A stretch of 64,000 bases of DNA from Fratercula arctica (taxonomy: Eukaryota; Chordata; Aves; Charadriiformes; Alcidae): positions 129,108,889 through 129,172,888 of the forward strand of contig CANTUZ010000002.1 of assembly GCA_947846985.1 (NCBI GenBank), read 5' to 3'. The translations under genes and the position numbers were made by a program. The notes under the pieces were generated by a model that had not been told where the DNA came from, searched no databases, and saw only the letters and a list, made by a program, of their open reading frames with translations. This document shows positions 24,246-36,700 of the stretch, in pieces; positions within the stretch are counted from its first letter, which is position 1, and each line of letters opens with the position of its first letter.

Positions 24246-27200
24246 CCTAAAACACCCAAAGGTCATGCTAGCTCCATGCAGGCCAGAAATTCATGCTATG
24301 GAATAAAAGAGGGGTGGAAATAACATTTTATATCAATATAATATAGTATTTCTGCTCCTTTTTATAACTATATTGCATTTCGCTGCTTTATATAGTTTGC
24401 GAGCGTGTCCTGTGCGAGCCCCGCTCACCAGAAGACCTCTCAGCCTCCTGACTGTAAGTCTGCCGAAGCTTCCACCTGAAGGTCTGAAGTGCGGTGATTT
24501 ATCCTTAGAGAGCGGGGGTTAATTTAAATCATATGTGCAAATATACTCGAAGAAAGGCAGAGACAAGCAAATAAATGTATTTTAGGTTTTTGAAAGTTGA
24601 GAGAAGAGAAAACAGCTGTGTCGAGGAGTTGAGCTCTCACACTGCTGCACTGGCATTGCAGACCGCATGTGCGTGAGAGGCGGTGGCTGCGTGCATGCAG
24701 CCAGCACAGCGTCCCCATCATCCTCCCCGCTTCTGCTTTCTGCCTCTTCCTCTTTCTGCCCTCCATTTCCAACCAGTGTGTCCTGCTGGTCTTCCTGGCA
24801 CTCTAGGTGCATCTGCCTCTATGTTCCCCTTTGTGTCCAGTTCAAGCACTTCTAGCGGTGCCACTCTCTGCTTCTCCACTGCCTCTGTGGACTTTAAACC
24901 TGGGGTCATAGGGGGAGTTTATTGCTCCGTGCTTCTCCCTGCCCCTTCTTCTGCCTCCCTGCTTCAAAGTTCTGGGGGAAATATCTCCCTTACCCACCCT
25001 GAGGAACAGGCTCTGAACCACAAAGCCACCCTGGGAGGTGCCCTTTTAAAGTTTTTTCTCAGACCCTCTGGGTGGTATCAGTGCACCATTTCATGAGAAC
25101 TGTTGGCAGCTCAGAAACCATCTCAATTCACTGAACTAGAAAAGTGAGTAAAGTAATTTCTATTCCTGTCCTCAGTGCGATGAGTGGCAAGAGGAGGTTC
25201 CCACGGTAGAACCAGGAGTCAGGAAGGCAGTCAAATGGCACAGACAAGCACAGACGCTCCGTGCACAAATGTTTCTTTGGAAGCACCTCATATTCAGAGA
25301 ACAACTGCCAAATCTGGGCCAAGTTTCCTGGCAGATCGTGCCAGGGCGTCGGTCTAACATTCATCCACCACACATGATCTTTATCAAGATTTGACTTTTT
25401 AACATAAAAAAAAAAAAGGCAGACTGAAACCAGTAAATTGTTTGGAGGATGCTGTCTGTTAAAAAGTAAAATCTTGCAAAATTTGACATTTCCTACAGAA
25501 AAGTTGCTTGCTGACTAACTATAAGCAAAATACCATGGTTAGATTCTTCTAAAAAATGCTTTATATAACCTTTAGTTGTCCTGAATAGCAAGAGACCAAG
25601 TAGCCTACTCCTGCAGAAATACTGCACACCGTAACAGCCATGGCTTGGGTCGTTAGCAGTTTGTGTGCTTCAGAGAGCTAAAAAGAGCTTTACAAACACT
25701 AAATAATGAAGCACATCAGCTCTGCTGGATAATATAGCCAAGGAAAAGGAAGGCTCAGCTGACACACCACAGAAATTCAGTTCTGGAGAGCACAGCATGC
25801 ACTAGCTGCACATTGGTTCAAGACAAAGACAAAAAAAATACTATCAGCCCTGAAAAATTAAGAGGGACTTTAGTTAGTCCAAACACATGCGGTTTGACCT
25901 AGATATTCTTTTGAGTTCCTCCTTGGTTCTTTAACTACTGTAAAACCAAGAACCTACTCACTTTGCATCCCATCAGACTGACCAAAGGAGTCATTGTGGG
26001 ATAGTGGCTCACATGGAGGAGAGCTGCCTATTGTGTCACCAGCTGCCACAGCATCCCAGCAAATACACAGGGTTCTGCTAGTCCAGCAGCTCGCACAAGG
26101 GCTCAGCACAGGCAATAAGGCTGCTGCCCAGAACTTGGGAAAGCAACGTCAGCCAATGTTTCTTTAACCGTAGTACTTGTCACGGAATAACGCAGCAGAA
26201 TTTAAACCGTCAGTAAAGTCAGGTCACACCATCATGAGTTGTCCCATTGTCCAGTAGTCACAGGAATGCCTTCATAACAATGCCTTCCCCAACAATGGTG
26301 TTGCTGTATTTATGCATTTGCACCTGCATAATAAAGGACTCAGCCAGTGTGGGCTAGTGATAAACCACACTAACAGAAATCATGGCATATCCCTGGCAAA
26401 GTTTGCACTACCAGAGAACTCAAAGTAATCTTGATAAAACCTGGTCTTCCCTCCCGCGTGTAAGGAGGGTATGAAAGGTCCCAACTTGACAGCATTCTCA
26501 TGATGACACATGTGGATTAGAGTGCCCGAGAGGAGACCTCACCTAGAAATGGTGCTGTCAGCAGCAGCGCAGCTGCGTCAAGTGCTGGTCATAGCTATTG
26601 AAGGGTGAACAGTCTGCTGGTCATTCTGGTAGACAAGCCCACACAGCTCATACACCCTTCATCATTTCCACTCTACCAAGATTTGCGGTTTGCTGAACGC
26701 ATGCTGTTATTACACAGCCGTATAAAAATGTTCAGCCTGTTGGTGAGAAAAAAACAATGATCACTAGGCGGAGCTAATAAGTTGTTCTCTCATTTATTTT
26801 TTACTTCCTTTTTCTTAGGACCAGGAGGCATAATACAACTGCAATGTCTGTCAGTCCTGTCACTTCTGGTTATGTCTGAAATTCTTGGTCAACTGCAACT
26901 GAGAGAGGTAAAGGCCTCAAGGATTTTACGTTGCTGCAGTTTGCACAAGAACTGCAGTGTGGCTAGAGGGAAAAGACCCCAGCCAATGTTCCTGCAGAGG
27001 AAAGGCAGCACCCAGCAGCTCCCGACCAGGAGAAGGCACTGCTCTTGCCCAGCAGGCAGGGACTCAGAGCAGCGACAACATGGAAAGGGACACTAGTGGA
27101 TGTGGAAGATTGGAAGACCCAGGTCACACCTCCATTGGAAAGCAAGCTTAGGGTTACTTATAAAACCTCAATATCCCTAGAGGGGGTCCTTTTTGCCTTT

Positions 27201-27692
27201 GACTAACACAATTCACACATTTTTATTGGTTTCTTGCATTTTGCTTTCCTGATCCTGACATCCAGCACCTGAAATCTATTTTACTGGGTTTTATCTCCTA
27301 GTGCAATAAACCTCTATTAAATTTACTGGAATCATGAAAGTTAAGTTTGCCTAAAATATCTCAACTCCAACGTTCTTAATATTTTGAGGTTGGTTTGTGC
27401 CTTAATATATATATAATGATCTAACCAGCCACATTAAGACAGCCATGTGTGACTCAGTGGTACACCGAGTATTTTCAGGCCTTTGAAAGACAAAGACAAC
27501 ATTTTATATACAGCACAGATGACTCCTTACCACTGCTAATTGCTGTTTTTCTGGTTGGAGACACCTACATTTTCCTGTCTTCCTATTTAGATCTGGAAAA
27601 TCATTAGTTTTCCTCAAATAGTTCAATGATTTTGAGTTAGCCAAAGCAAACATCATAACAACCCAGCGTCCTGACCACGGCTCACTGGACTG

Positions 27693-27719
27693 AGAATCTA
27701 TGATTCTAAGATTCTATGA
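27693..27719 (+). mobile_element. Possible CR1 3'-tail remnant
   Basis: Three imperfect copies of an ATTCTATG-like octamer, matching the terminal repeat of many avian CR1 subfamilies. The sequence just upstream does not show recognisable CR1 3'UTR, so this is either a very short or strongly decayed tail, or chance. Confidence 0.4.
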
Positions 27720-28309
27720 CTGCACAGGGCCTTGGCTGCAGTTTATTGCCATGACATGTGTGGCAACAGGGAGCTCCCGTGACTCTCTCTTCTGTACCCC
27801 ATCATGATTGCTCCTTAAGGCTGTGCAGTGTCCAATTGAGGGAACCTGACAAAGATTAAATGGGAATTTCTTTCAACCTGAGATATGGAAGCTATGGTCA
27901 GAATCTCCATACAGGGGTGTAGCTGAAAGGATATTTGTTAACTGATAATAGAGAGACTATTATACTACGAAATATTCAGGACAAAAAAAACACATGTAAG
28001 GAAAAAAATGTAACTAAAATTCAAGCAATCTTCTGCAAAGCTGAGATTATATTGCAACTTTGGCAATTATAGGATGAAAACTTCAAAGCAAATTGCCCAG
28101 AATCAATGCAAGTGAAGTCCTTGTTTTTCCTTTTTTTTTTTTTTTAACATTTTCTGCATATGTTTCAATAAAGATGTAAAATTTCTGTTTTATCGTGGCA
28201 TAATAGCCATGACAGCTAATAAATTATTTCACAGATTGAAACAAATATATTTATGAGAGGTCCTGGTGTAGTGGTTTGTGGGAGCCAGGAAAGTAGTAAT
28301 TCCAATCAC

Positions 28310-28460
28310 ACAGAGCCATTCACCAATGTCTGCGGTCGGATCACTTGACCTTCTTGTTCTTCAGTCATCTTAGCTGGAAAGTGTATTAAATGCATCGCCC
28401 CTGGAAAACGACAGCGTGCATTCATGCATTAATGTGTGTTTTACCGCATATAGGATATTG
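28310..28460. promoter_or_regulatory. Candidate enhancer-like block
   Basis: Retains several CpGs in AT-rich DNA (GCGGTCGG, ATCGCC, AACGAC, AGCGTG, ACCGCA) and has clustered TGCATT/ATGCA words, including CATTCATGCATTAATG. This resembles vertebrate conserved non-coding sequence. No single decisive factor site. Confidence 0.32.
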
Positions 28461-28609
28461 TACTTCTCCTCCCCCTTCAGTTTGTAGTTTCTGGTTTCCT
28501 AAAGTGTTATGCAGAATCCTGTGCAAGTGATGCTCTACATTTCCTAAACCTTTTATATCCTTGAAGTTTGAGAAATTAGATAGTATTAGCTTTCCTCTCT
28601 TGGATTTCT

Positions 28610-28740
28610 AAAGACATTTCAGTCTTGTCTTTTATCTAAATCATTTTATGGCCCATTAATTGAATAGATAATGTTTCTCTGCAAAGTCTGAAGGGTCATT
28701 TAGCATTTTTAGCATGAGTACAACATGAACACAGTGTATT
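28610..28740. promoter_or_regulatory. Candidate enhancer-like block, HOX/homeodomain words
   Basis: Contains TTTTATGGCCC (HOX/CDX-like TTTATGG), CCATTAATTGAAT, AGATAATG and GGGTCATTTAGC. It may be one module with the block at 28310-28460. Support is textural. Confidence 0.3.
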
Positions 28741-31116
28741 TTCAGCCAGAAGGTTGATTATTTCTTTTTTTTTTTACAGTTTTAACAACCAACGAGTGAG
28801 CCAGCCTTTGATATCCACTGTTCTTGATACATGTAAATCTTTCTGCTGATATTTAAGCAGAAGAAGTAGGGTTTTGGTTAAAATGGCATAGCGTCTAATA
28901 CCATGGCTGAAAGTTCTGAAAGGGCAGTGGAGGCATGAAATATTGGTTTTAATAGGACAGAATAAAATCCACCAAAGGCTTAGCCACTAGCTCCCATGAA
29001 ATGCAGAGAAAGTTTTCATATGCTAGTAAACATAGTAAAATATGTTTGTGTTTTTAAAGAAAAATCTAGTTATAATATACACTTCAACTCAAAATCAGTT
29101 TTGTAAGCCAGTTTAAGCTCTGCTAAAGGGCTTTGCTAATCATCCAGTTGAAATTGCTGCTCAAGGAATGACTGCCATTAGTGGCCTGGTGGCTCAAGCA
29201 GCCTTATTGCCTCATGTTACACAAGGTCACAGCAAGTCAAAAAGCTAAGTCGAACTTCTTATAATTATTGGTAGTATTCTAAACATCGGGTAGTATTCAA
29301 ATTGGTCAACCTAAGCTCCTTTGAATCTACTGGGCCATTATGATGTGTAACATGCCAAGGAAAAGGGAATATGCCCCCTCCTTGAGGTCCTTCTGCCATT
29401 GCAAATTGGGACCCAGTCCTGTAAGGTCTTGGGAATGTGTTGAGCTGCACACACCCCTTTCAGATAGACACAGATGGGAAGATAAAATCCTCTTGATTGA
29501 CTAGGTGGATGGTTGTGTTTGGAGTCTGTAAGACTTCTTGGCTATTGGGGAAATAGAAGGAAAACTAGGCCTAGGGCTCCAAAAAGATCTTCAAGTCTAG
29601 CATTAGACCTTTGGCTAGTAATCAGCCTTTCAAAAGTTATTGAGACTATTTACATTCTACAGTATTTCTTCTGCAATCTTTGCACCTGAGTTGGCATAAT
29701 TTGTGGTCAGTCTTTAACTTCTTAATTTTTTAGTAGCTACTTGTGTGCAGAATATTTTTTAATGAGTTTGCACTGGGGAGGAAGACAGGGAGTTGGTCGT
29801 TCTTATATAAATACCTGTAAGTAGTAGTTAACAGGTACTTAAAATCTTCATGGCCACATTCAACAGCTACAGCCTAAGAGTATGGCAGATTATAGCCCAT
29901 TATATGGTTTTAAGGCATGAAAACTTCAGGGTGTATTTTGAAAGACTGTATGCTCTCTTGGTGAATAGCAAGTAACTACACTTAATTTTTAGAATTAGCC
30001 CTTGTTGTTGCAATTCAAGCAGCAGAGATCATAATTGTTTACTCACTTTCCTCCTCCTTATGGTACAGCTCCTCCAGTGACTATTTCTGAAATCACACTG
30101 TTTATTAAACAGATCACTTAGAGCATGCAACTTCTATTTCAGTTCCTGCCTTATTACAAAGAAACAACAGGGCAAAACAGGGAAGAAGCATCAATAACAC
30201 ATGTAATGTCATTTTCTCATTCATGTGCTGCAGGTATAAACGTAGGTTTTAGATTCTCTGTGCAATGAGAATAGTAAATCAGCAAGATATGCCGAGAAGT
30301 GTCTGAACTGCCAAAAGAAAATTCCATAGACTTGTGATCTTGTAGAGAGAATGAGGTAACTTAAAATAAATAATCAGCTTTTAAAGTCATCTCTGATCAT
30401 CTCTCAAGCTACTGTAGAGCCAGAAAGGAATTTAAAAAGGGCATCTCCTGCACATTTGTCTTTGAGTAGCACCAACACAAAAGGAGAATCTCAAAGGAGC
30501 GTTTGTCTCACACAGTTGGAAATCTTTAGTATAGTAAAAAGACTTTGAACTGGTACAAAATACCCAGAAGACTACACATGAATTAGGGCCTTATGTAGTA
30601 CTTTCTACTCTGAAAGTATTACTTTCGTCCCAAGGGACAGGAAAGTCTCATATTTTTGAAATATTAGTTATATGACTGCATGCGCAAATTGGAAGCTGTG
30701 CAGTTCATCTTCAAACCGTGAGCTCACCAAAAGCACTGTCTCCCCCTTGATTGTCACTCCAGCCATGAGAGAACTTAAGTAACAAGTTCTAGAAGGACAG
30801 TTCAGGTTATTGTAGCCAACGACTGCCTGAGCATAACATGGGACAGATTCTTTGTGAAAGAATTCTCAGTAGCCACTGGATTTCATGTAGGATTTAATTG
30901 CCCAGGTGATGAAGGAGCTCAGCATGGCAACACAGTTAGTTAGTGTCTATGATAGTCCTTTCAGAAATGTGATTTCAACACTGTAATCATTGAGAGAACT
31001 GAAAGACTGACTATGTCTTAGCTTTTTTAAACTATCAAACGGCCCAGTTTTCTTTCTAAGAATCCCCTGAGCATCTAAACAACCACTGGGCAATAAATAA
31101 CAAAGACTTCCTGTAT

Positions 31117-31310
31117 AATGTAACATAATATAACATTAATATAACATTAATATAATAAATATAATTAATATAATATAATATAATATAATATAATATAATA
31201 TAATATAATATAATATAATATAATATAATATTATATTATATTATATTATATTATATTATATTATATTATATTATATTATATTATATTATATTATATTATA
31301 TTATATAAAT
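31117..31310. repeat. A/T pentamer palindrome (TAATA)n-(TTATA)n
   Basis: About 190 bp almost free of G and C. An irregular ATAATAT/ACATTA lead-in is followed by a pure pentamer array, 13 TAATA units at 31166-31230, which switches abruptly to 15 TTATA units at 31231-31305. The second array is the reverse complement of the first. Around the dyad between 31229 and 31230 the arms pair perfectly for at least 64 bp each with no spacer, giving a perfect palindrome of at least 128 bp. Such DNA can extrude as a cruciform, is prone to breakage and length change, and is difficult to assemble. Confidence 0.95.
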
Positions 31311-32214
31311 GAGAACTAATAAAGGTATCACAGAAATTACACAAGATGCTGCCTGCATGAGAAGGCCTGGCTTTCTGAACATGGGCTGTGGCCAAATGCC
31401 AAGCAGGTAGGTACTTCCCATGGAGAGGAACATAAAAAGTCACAGGATGTACTATTATGGTGATAGGAGGAGGGGAAAAAAAGAGCATTCATGGAGTCCT
31501 ACATCCATTGTACAAGCAGTGGAAAATGCGTTGCATCTTCCTTTACTTATACTGCATAATTTGGGATAAAACTAGGATTCGGGCAGTAGATGAAATCATA
31601 AAAGCAGCCAAAGCAAAAGTCACTGAACATCCAGAGACATCTTTACAGCTGTGTGCATATTTACCTCTTTCTGCTCATTGGCTGTCTATTCTAATCCTCT
31701 TCCTTTCACTCCCTCATTTTCTTTCGCTGTGCTTTGCTCCCCCCAAGCCACTGTATCTAACAATGTTTGCTGCCATCCTGCAGCTCACTGCGCTGTCTCA
31801 TGGTTTCCATTTCCTCCTTGTGCACTTATCTCATCCATTTGCATTGAAAGGTCTCTGGGACAAGGGACACTCAAATATTGTGTTTTCCCAGCACCTTTAG
31901 GCCAACTCTGGTTCCTGAACTGATTTATAAGGTGCTAATCTACTCACTATAAGAAGCCACAGAGTATCTTAACCGATACTGCTTTTAAAATAGATTATAG
32001 CCACTCACTGCTGAGTTTGAGACCAAAATAACACAATATATTTACTTCTTGTGACATTCATAAGGATACTTGCAATGTACCTTTCAAATGCCAAAATAAA
32101 ACAGGTTCTTTCTCATAGTTCTTTATGTGCATATCTGAATGGAATCCGATTTTTTTGCAATGAGCATAGAGGACCAAAGATCTTTTGAGGAAATATCTAT
32201 ATTTTGGGGAAATA

Positions 32215-32261
32215 TTTATATTGTGAAATGTTTTTCATTTATATTGTGAATCTGTTTTTCA
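32215..32261. repeat. Tandem duplication, 23/24-bp unit
   Basis: TTTATATTGTGAA followed by ATG or TCTG and then TTTTTCA occurs twice, head to tail (32215-32237 and 32238-32261), with differences only in the middle. A related GAAATAT word just upstream (about 32190-32216) suggests earlier slippage in the same place. Confidence 0.75.
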
Positions 32262-32780
32262 TCAAGCACATTAGTAATGTGTCCATGTGCACTATTTCAA
32301 AAATTAAATAGATAGATGATTTGTTAGTAATAAAGTAAAGGCTTGGAAGTGAGCATTAACAGTTTTGGTGGGAGAAAAGCTTTGCGACAAGTCAGAATCA
32401 ACCTACTGAGAACTTGGAGGGAGCTTGTGACTTCCTGGTGAACACCAAGTGAGCTCCTGGTCTGGGTCGAAGCAGGAAGATCCTATTGTAAGTAGATAGA
32501 ATTAAATTAGAGGTGAGCAGCAGATAAAACAGATGAGACAAAAGATGAGATAAGTGATTTTAAGAAGCAAACCCATTCCATTAAGAACGCAAAATAAAAA
32601 AAATATGGGGTCAAATACACCTTCCTTTCTAAGGATAAATCCATGCTGCAATCCGAATTGTGTTTGCAGCATGCACAGACCTTTACCTTTAAACTAGCAA
32701 ATGTAGATGTTAATGTCCACAGAGTCCAGCAGGAGCCACCAAATAGCCAGAACAACACCGAGTTCACCATTCATTCATGA

Positions 32781-32858
32781 CACCGGTGGTCTAAGCTAAC
32801 ACAACAGTGAGATCATCATTAATTTGTTACCCCTGTGGTCTAAGCTAACACAGTGATC
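32781..32858. repeat. Local direct duplication around GTGGTCTAAGCTAACACA
   Basis: The 18-bp word GTGGTCTAAGCTAACACA occurs at about 32787-32804 and 32835-32852, each followed by a CAGTGA word (the first copy has extra bases before it). Offset 48 bp. Recent local duplication; no mobile-element signature. Confidence 0.8.
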
Positions 32859-33834
32859 TATAGCTAAGAGATTTGAGAAACCATGATGACACTCTAGAGA
32901 CTCTTCAGGTTCCTCCATATTGGAACTTCTGGCCCCAAAAGCAGATGACAATGGAGAAGGAATGATGGGGAGAGCATTATGCACAATTTATCTGAAACTG
33001 TGAATGCAGTTATACTGCCATTTTGTCTGGTGACAAAAAGGTCTTGAGAAGTTCCTGGTTCTCCTCCTTTCTCACTCCTCTCACCTTCACACAATTTGCT
33101 TCCCGTGCTGCGGGTTAGAGCCCACTATGCTGTGCTCATGCAGCTCTGGGGTAATATGGCAAACAAAATCACCATGAGGAGGAACTCCAAAATCACACAA
33201 GGAGGGAACTTCCCAAACTTGCTTTGCCAGCAGAGAAAGCAAAGTACCTATACCATATGTCTAATTTCTCCCACCAGAATTGTTGCATTTATATGAACAG
33301 GGTTTAAAATGGATCAGCTTTTCTGTTACTGTGGGAGCCAGGATAGGAAATCTTGATCCCCAAATTAGACCACTGTTGCAGATTAATTTAACTTCTGTAG
33401 TCTTATTTGTGCTTATCTTAACCAAGCTAGCAAGCTCAGGCTTGCCTGTCCTATTATCGCCAACCTATGAACAGTAAAGCAAATGTTTACCAGAGAACAG
33501 TGTATTCAGATAAATAAATGAAGATTTTGTGAAATGCAGTATAATAGTACCTATGGGTGCAAAATCCCACACCAGGATTTTGCATTGTTTGGTTCATCAG
33601 GAAAATGTGACATAAGCAAGGTCGTTGTATACTCTATATACACACCCTCCCCTTTATATTTAAAATGCATTCTTATTATTTATAACTTTATTTCCATATT
33701 ATTGTTCAACCATATCTTCTGACTCCTAGAAGCTAGACTTGCATAAGCCTGAGTGATCAAAAATTTGTCTCACTGGTATTTATATAGCTTTGATGACAAA
33801 GATTTTTTTAAGGTATGTAAATAAGTATATTGTG

Positions 33835-34200
33835 TAAAGCTGGGCCATACGCAAGCTTTATGATGAAATCGTTTGTGTTGTGTCCTTATTTGAATGTCCA
33901 TATTTACTTAACAAAAGGTTTCGCTGGGGCTTTTCAGTCCATATTTACATAGATCCATCAAAGATGGCATAGTTAGACGCAGGATGTAGTTGAAAGTCGA
34001 CAATAGCACAGCAGGGTTAAGGTATTGGGCTGCAGCTAAAGTGTTTTGTTAGGAAGATCTGATAAGTGCTTAGACTTTTTGCTAAAATAAAGACCCTAAC
34101 AACAGTGGGAATTCAACAGGGTAATCACACTTAATGCAGACTGTTTAGAGCAATTAGAGGTGATTGGCAGTGTCTTAAAGCCCTTAAACAGAAACAACAT
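33835..34200. promoter_or_regulatory. Candidate enhancer-like block
   Basis: TGATTGGCAG at 34161-34170 matches the PBX-MEIS composite (TGATTGACAG) at nine of ten positions and follows AGCAATTAGAGG, a homeodomain core. CCATCAAAGATGGC near 33956 embeds a TCF/LEF-type ATCAAAG in a small inverted repeat. CACTTAA near 34128 is NKX2-like. CCATATTTAC occurs twice (about 33898 and 33940). Scattered CpGs are kept. A plausible regulatory element or pair of elements, not confirmed. Confidence 0.35.
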
Positions 34201-36559
34201 ATAAAAAGAACTGACCTCAATTGGATTTCAGCTTCATTGCCAGTTTCACCCTAATGCATTATATCCAACTGGGTTAATGCACATAGGAGTGAAGTATTTT
34301 TTGTTGGTCCTGTGGCTGTAAAGTATTATTCCTGAGACTTCCTCTGTCGTGGAAATATTAAAATGCTTCATGTGATACACAGACCTATCAGTAGACAATG
34401 TAAATGAAGAGTTTGTACTTGCCAAGGGATACATCTCTCTTGCGTGATGTCCATGAAGTATTTATCAATGAATGGATCAGGAATGCCACAGGGCAGGCAG
34501 GGAGACAGTGACAGATGATCCAATAGCAGAATGGACTGCAGAGTGTGTCTTTAATGCAAAACTAAAGTTTGCAAAGGCTCATTTTCAAGCAACCGTGGAT
34601 TTGTGCCTATACATAACACACAGAAGAGATATTTAAACTACAGTGGATGCAATACTCTTATTTAAACCTATGCAGACATACTGAAGGCACTGAAATAAGG
34701 CTGACTCTTCATTTTCCAAGGCTTTAGTTCATAGCTGTAAGTGGAACTAGCTGATGTGGTGAGTCACCAGGGCAGTCACACACACCTTAGGGGTTTTGGC
34801 AGGGTATATTTCTATCATAGTGTCCTTGGACCCAAATTTGTTCAGGCAAGACACCCACTGAAATTACCAAATGTTGAGTAGTAGTCAGCCCTGGGTAGAA
34901 ATCCTGTTTGAAATGACAGAGTCATGCCTATCCAGCTAGAGACAGGGTATGACCAGAAACACAAACCATCTGCCTGGAACAGTTTAAATTGTAGTGGTCC
35001 AGGTCAAAATTACCATAATCTCAGCTGAAATGCAGGGCTAGAGTAGTTGCATGCTCCTCAATTGTTGCAGTGCAGAACCTGAGTGGTTTAAAATTAGAAC
35101 TCTCCTGTAGGAGGCAGTAACTTCTTAAACGATGCTGTCCTGGCCACTTTTGAATCTCTAATGCTACCCAATTTTTGTCTGTATTTTATATATTTATATT
35201 TATACAAAGCTTTTGTGTTGGTTTAAAGACATCTTGTATTGGTCTGGTTTAATCTGTTCTCAAAAACAATGATCTATATTAGTATATTATTACCATTCTA
35301 GCAATATATCTGTAACTATGGGTGTTGGAGTGGTTGTGAAGAGGTGTGGGGAGGGAGCAACCAGTCCGCCATCACAGTCACCCGGGCCAGTGCTTTTTGG
35401 GCTGGAGGAGGAGGGGGCAGTGCTGAAATACGCAGTTGGATATGCTGCTTTGGCAGCAGAATATATGCAATATAACTCATGTATTTCAACATCTTCAAAA
35501 TAATGACCAAAGGTAATAATAATCTTCTACCAGTTTGAATGCAGAGTGGGGTGGGCATATGCCAAGAGCCACCTTCTGGGTAAACTCTACACAAAATGAA
35601 GCTTTGCCCACAGACTTTGCATTACGACAGATGCCAAAGAAAGATGCTGGTTTAGCTTTCTTTATCAGAGCCCTAGGTTTTATCAGTAGTCATAATAATC
35701 CCATCTACACAAGGGTGGGAATAGCCTCTGGTCAGCAACCCAACAGATAAGCTTCTGGTCTGACCCACTCACCCATACTCCCTCTACAGCCAGTGGAGAC
35801 AGAATAGGCACCTCCACAGAGATATCCCTCCCACCCCAAAAAGGTATGCAAACCTGGTGGGACAAGAGGATGTCTACAGTGACTATCTACAAGAAGGCCA
35901 TACACGTTAACTCATCCCAGGAATTTAGCTTTCAGTGATTAAAGTTTAGATGAATGTTTGCACAAGGTGTCTGGCACGGCCCAGAGGTCAGTAGCATTGT
36001 GCCCATCTTCAGTGAAAGGGTCCGCCCTTCAGGGCTGGTGAACAACCCACCCGCGCAGATCCCTCGTCCTTCCACTTCAGCTACAGATGCTGAAAAGCCC
36101 TTCCTCTGCTTTCAGATCCAGGAGGTCCGAGTTTTCTTTTGCAGCTATATACAAACCTCCCTGCACACATGGGTAACTCCTGAGCCATTTGCCTGTTCCA
36201 CTTTGCTCTTTACTGGTCATAAGTCAGATGTCTCAAATCTCTGCTTATGCATACGTTTCACCAATAACAGAGCAGGTAAATGGCATTTTGTATGGTTTCT
36301 ATGTTAGGGTAATTAAAGTTCCATTGGTTTACTATGCACAAAACCAGAAAAAGTGAAATTAAAATAATCTCCCAAAGGCAAGCTCTCAAAAATGAAGAAA
36401 CATACTCATTTTGGTTGCTTGGCTGGTAAAATAATTTTTAAGGCTTTTTGCTACACAAGAAGCTTCGCTCTAAGTTTTGTTTTCATTTTTTTAAACATAA
36501 GCTGCAGGCAGAGGCTTATGGCTACTTAGAATGTTAGTTAATTAAAAAAAAAAAAACAA

Positions 36560-36700
36560 CATTAAATCAACATCCTTTCCCTTGCCATGGGGAGTAAACT
36601 GCCAGAGGATAATGAGTTTTATTAACTCTCATAATGTCAGTGTTGATTGCATCCATATATTGGATACATTATTTGTCAGTCCCCAAAGAACCACCTGGAG
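36560..36700. promoter_or_regulatory. Candidate enhancer-like block
   Basis: Homeodomain-rich: GGATAATGAG, TTTTATTAACTC, CATAATG, TGTTGATTGCATCC. It also holds the short inverted repeat ATCCA-TATAT-TGGAT (36651-36665). No unique consensus. Confidence 0.28.

Larger units (their letters stand above)
23950..24520. promoter_or_regulatory. CpG-enriched promoter- or insulator-like region
   Basis: CpG dinucleotides are noticeably more frequent here than in flanking DNA, in two clumps: 23970-24040 (CCGG, GCGAG, CCGAC, GCGCT, ACGCGGG) and 24385-24500. Between them lie a CTCF-like site (24219-24235), a CRE-like site (24238-24245), AAAGGTCA (24259-24266) and a TCTCGCGGGA word near 24154. An AT-rich segment with TATATA (24389-24394) follows, then a GTAAGT donor-like word at 24454. 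The combination fits an alternative promoter, enhancer or insulator. No coding exon was recognised, and it is too weak in CpG to be called a classical island by eye. Confidence 0.4.
24525..31115. other. Non-coding stretch, no gene recognised
   Basis: No gene recognised. Frames around 24580-24910 overlap on both strands in GC-richer DNA and look like chance. Contents named separately are a CR1-like tail at 27693-27719 and enhancer-like blocks at 28310-28460 and 28610-28740. A T run lies at about 28131-28145, and CATAATTGTTTAC near 30032 includes a FOX-type TGTTTAC. Confidence 0.55.

Noticed and set aside
24582..24909. Overlapping frames on both strands in GC-richer DNA
   Set aside because: Mutually overlapping frames with no recognisable product are expected where stops are depleted by base composition.
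25062..25143. Apparent exon between TTTTTTCTCAG and AAAA|GTGAGT
   Set aside because: All three forward frames contain a stop before the donor, so it cannot be an internal coding exon.
31457..31900. 147-codon ATG-initiated frame, plus strand
   Set aside because: Much of it is T/C-rich and encodes leucine/serine/phenylalanine low complexity, with an overlapping frame also open.
36653..36663. CArG-box-like CCATATATTGG
   Set aside because: The A/T core is 7 bp rather than the 6 bp required by the SRF consensus.
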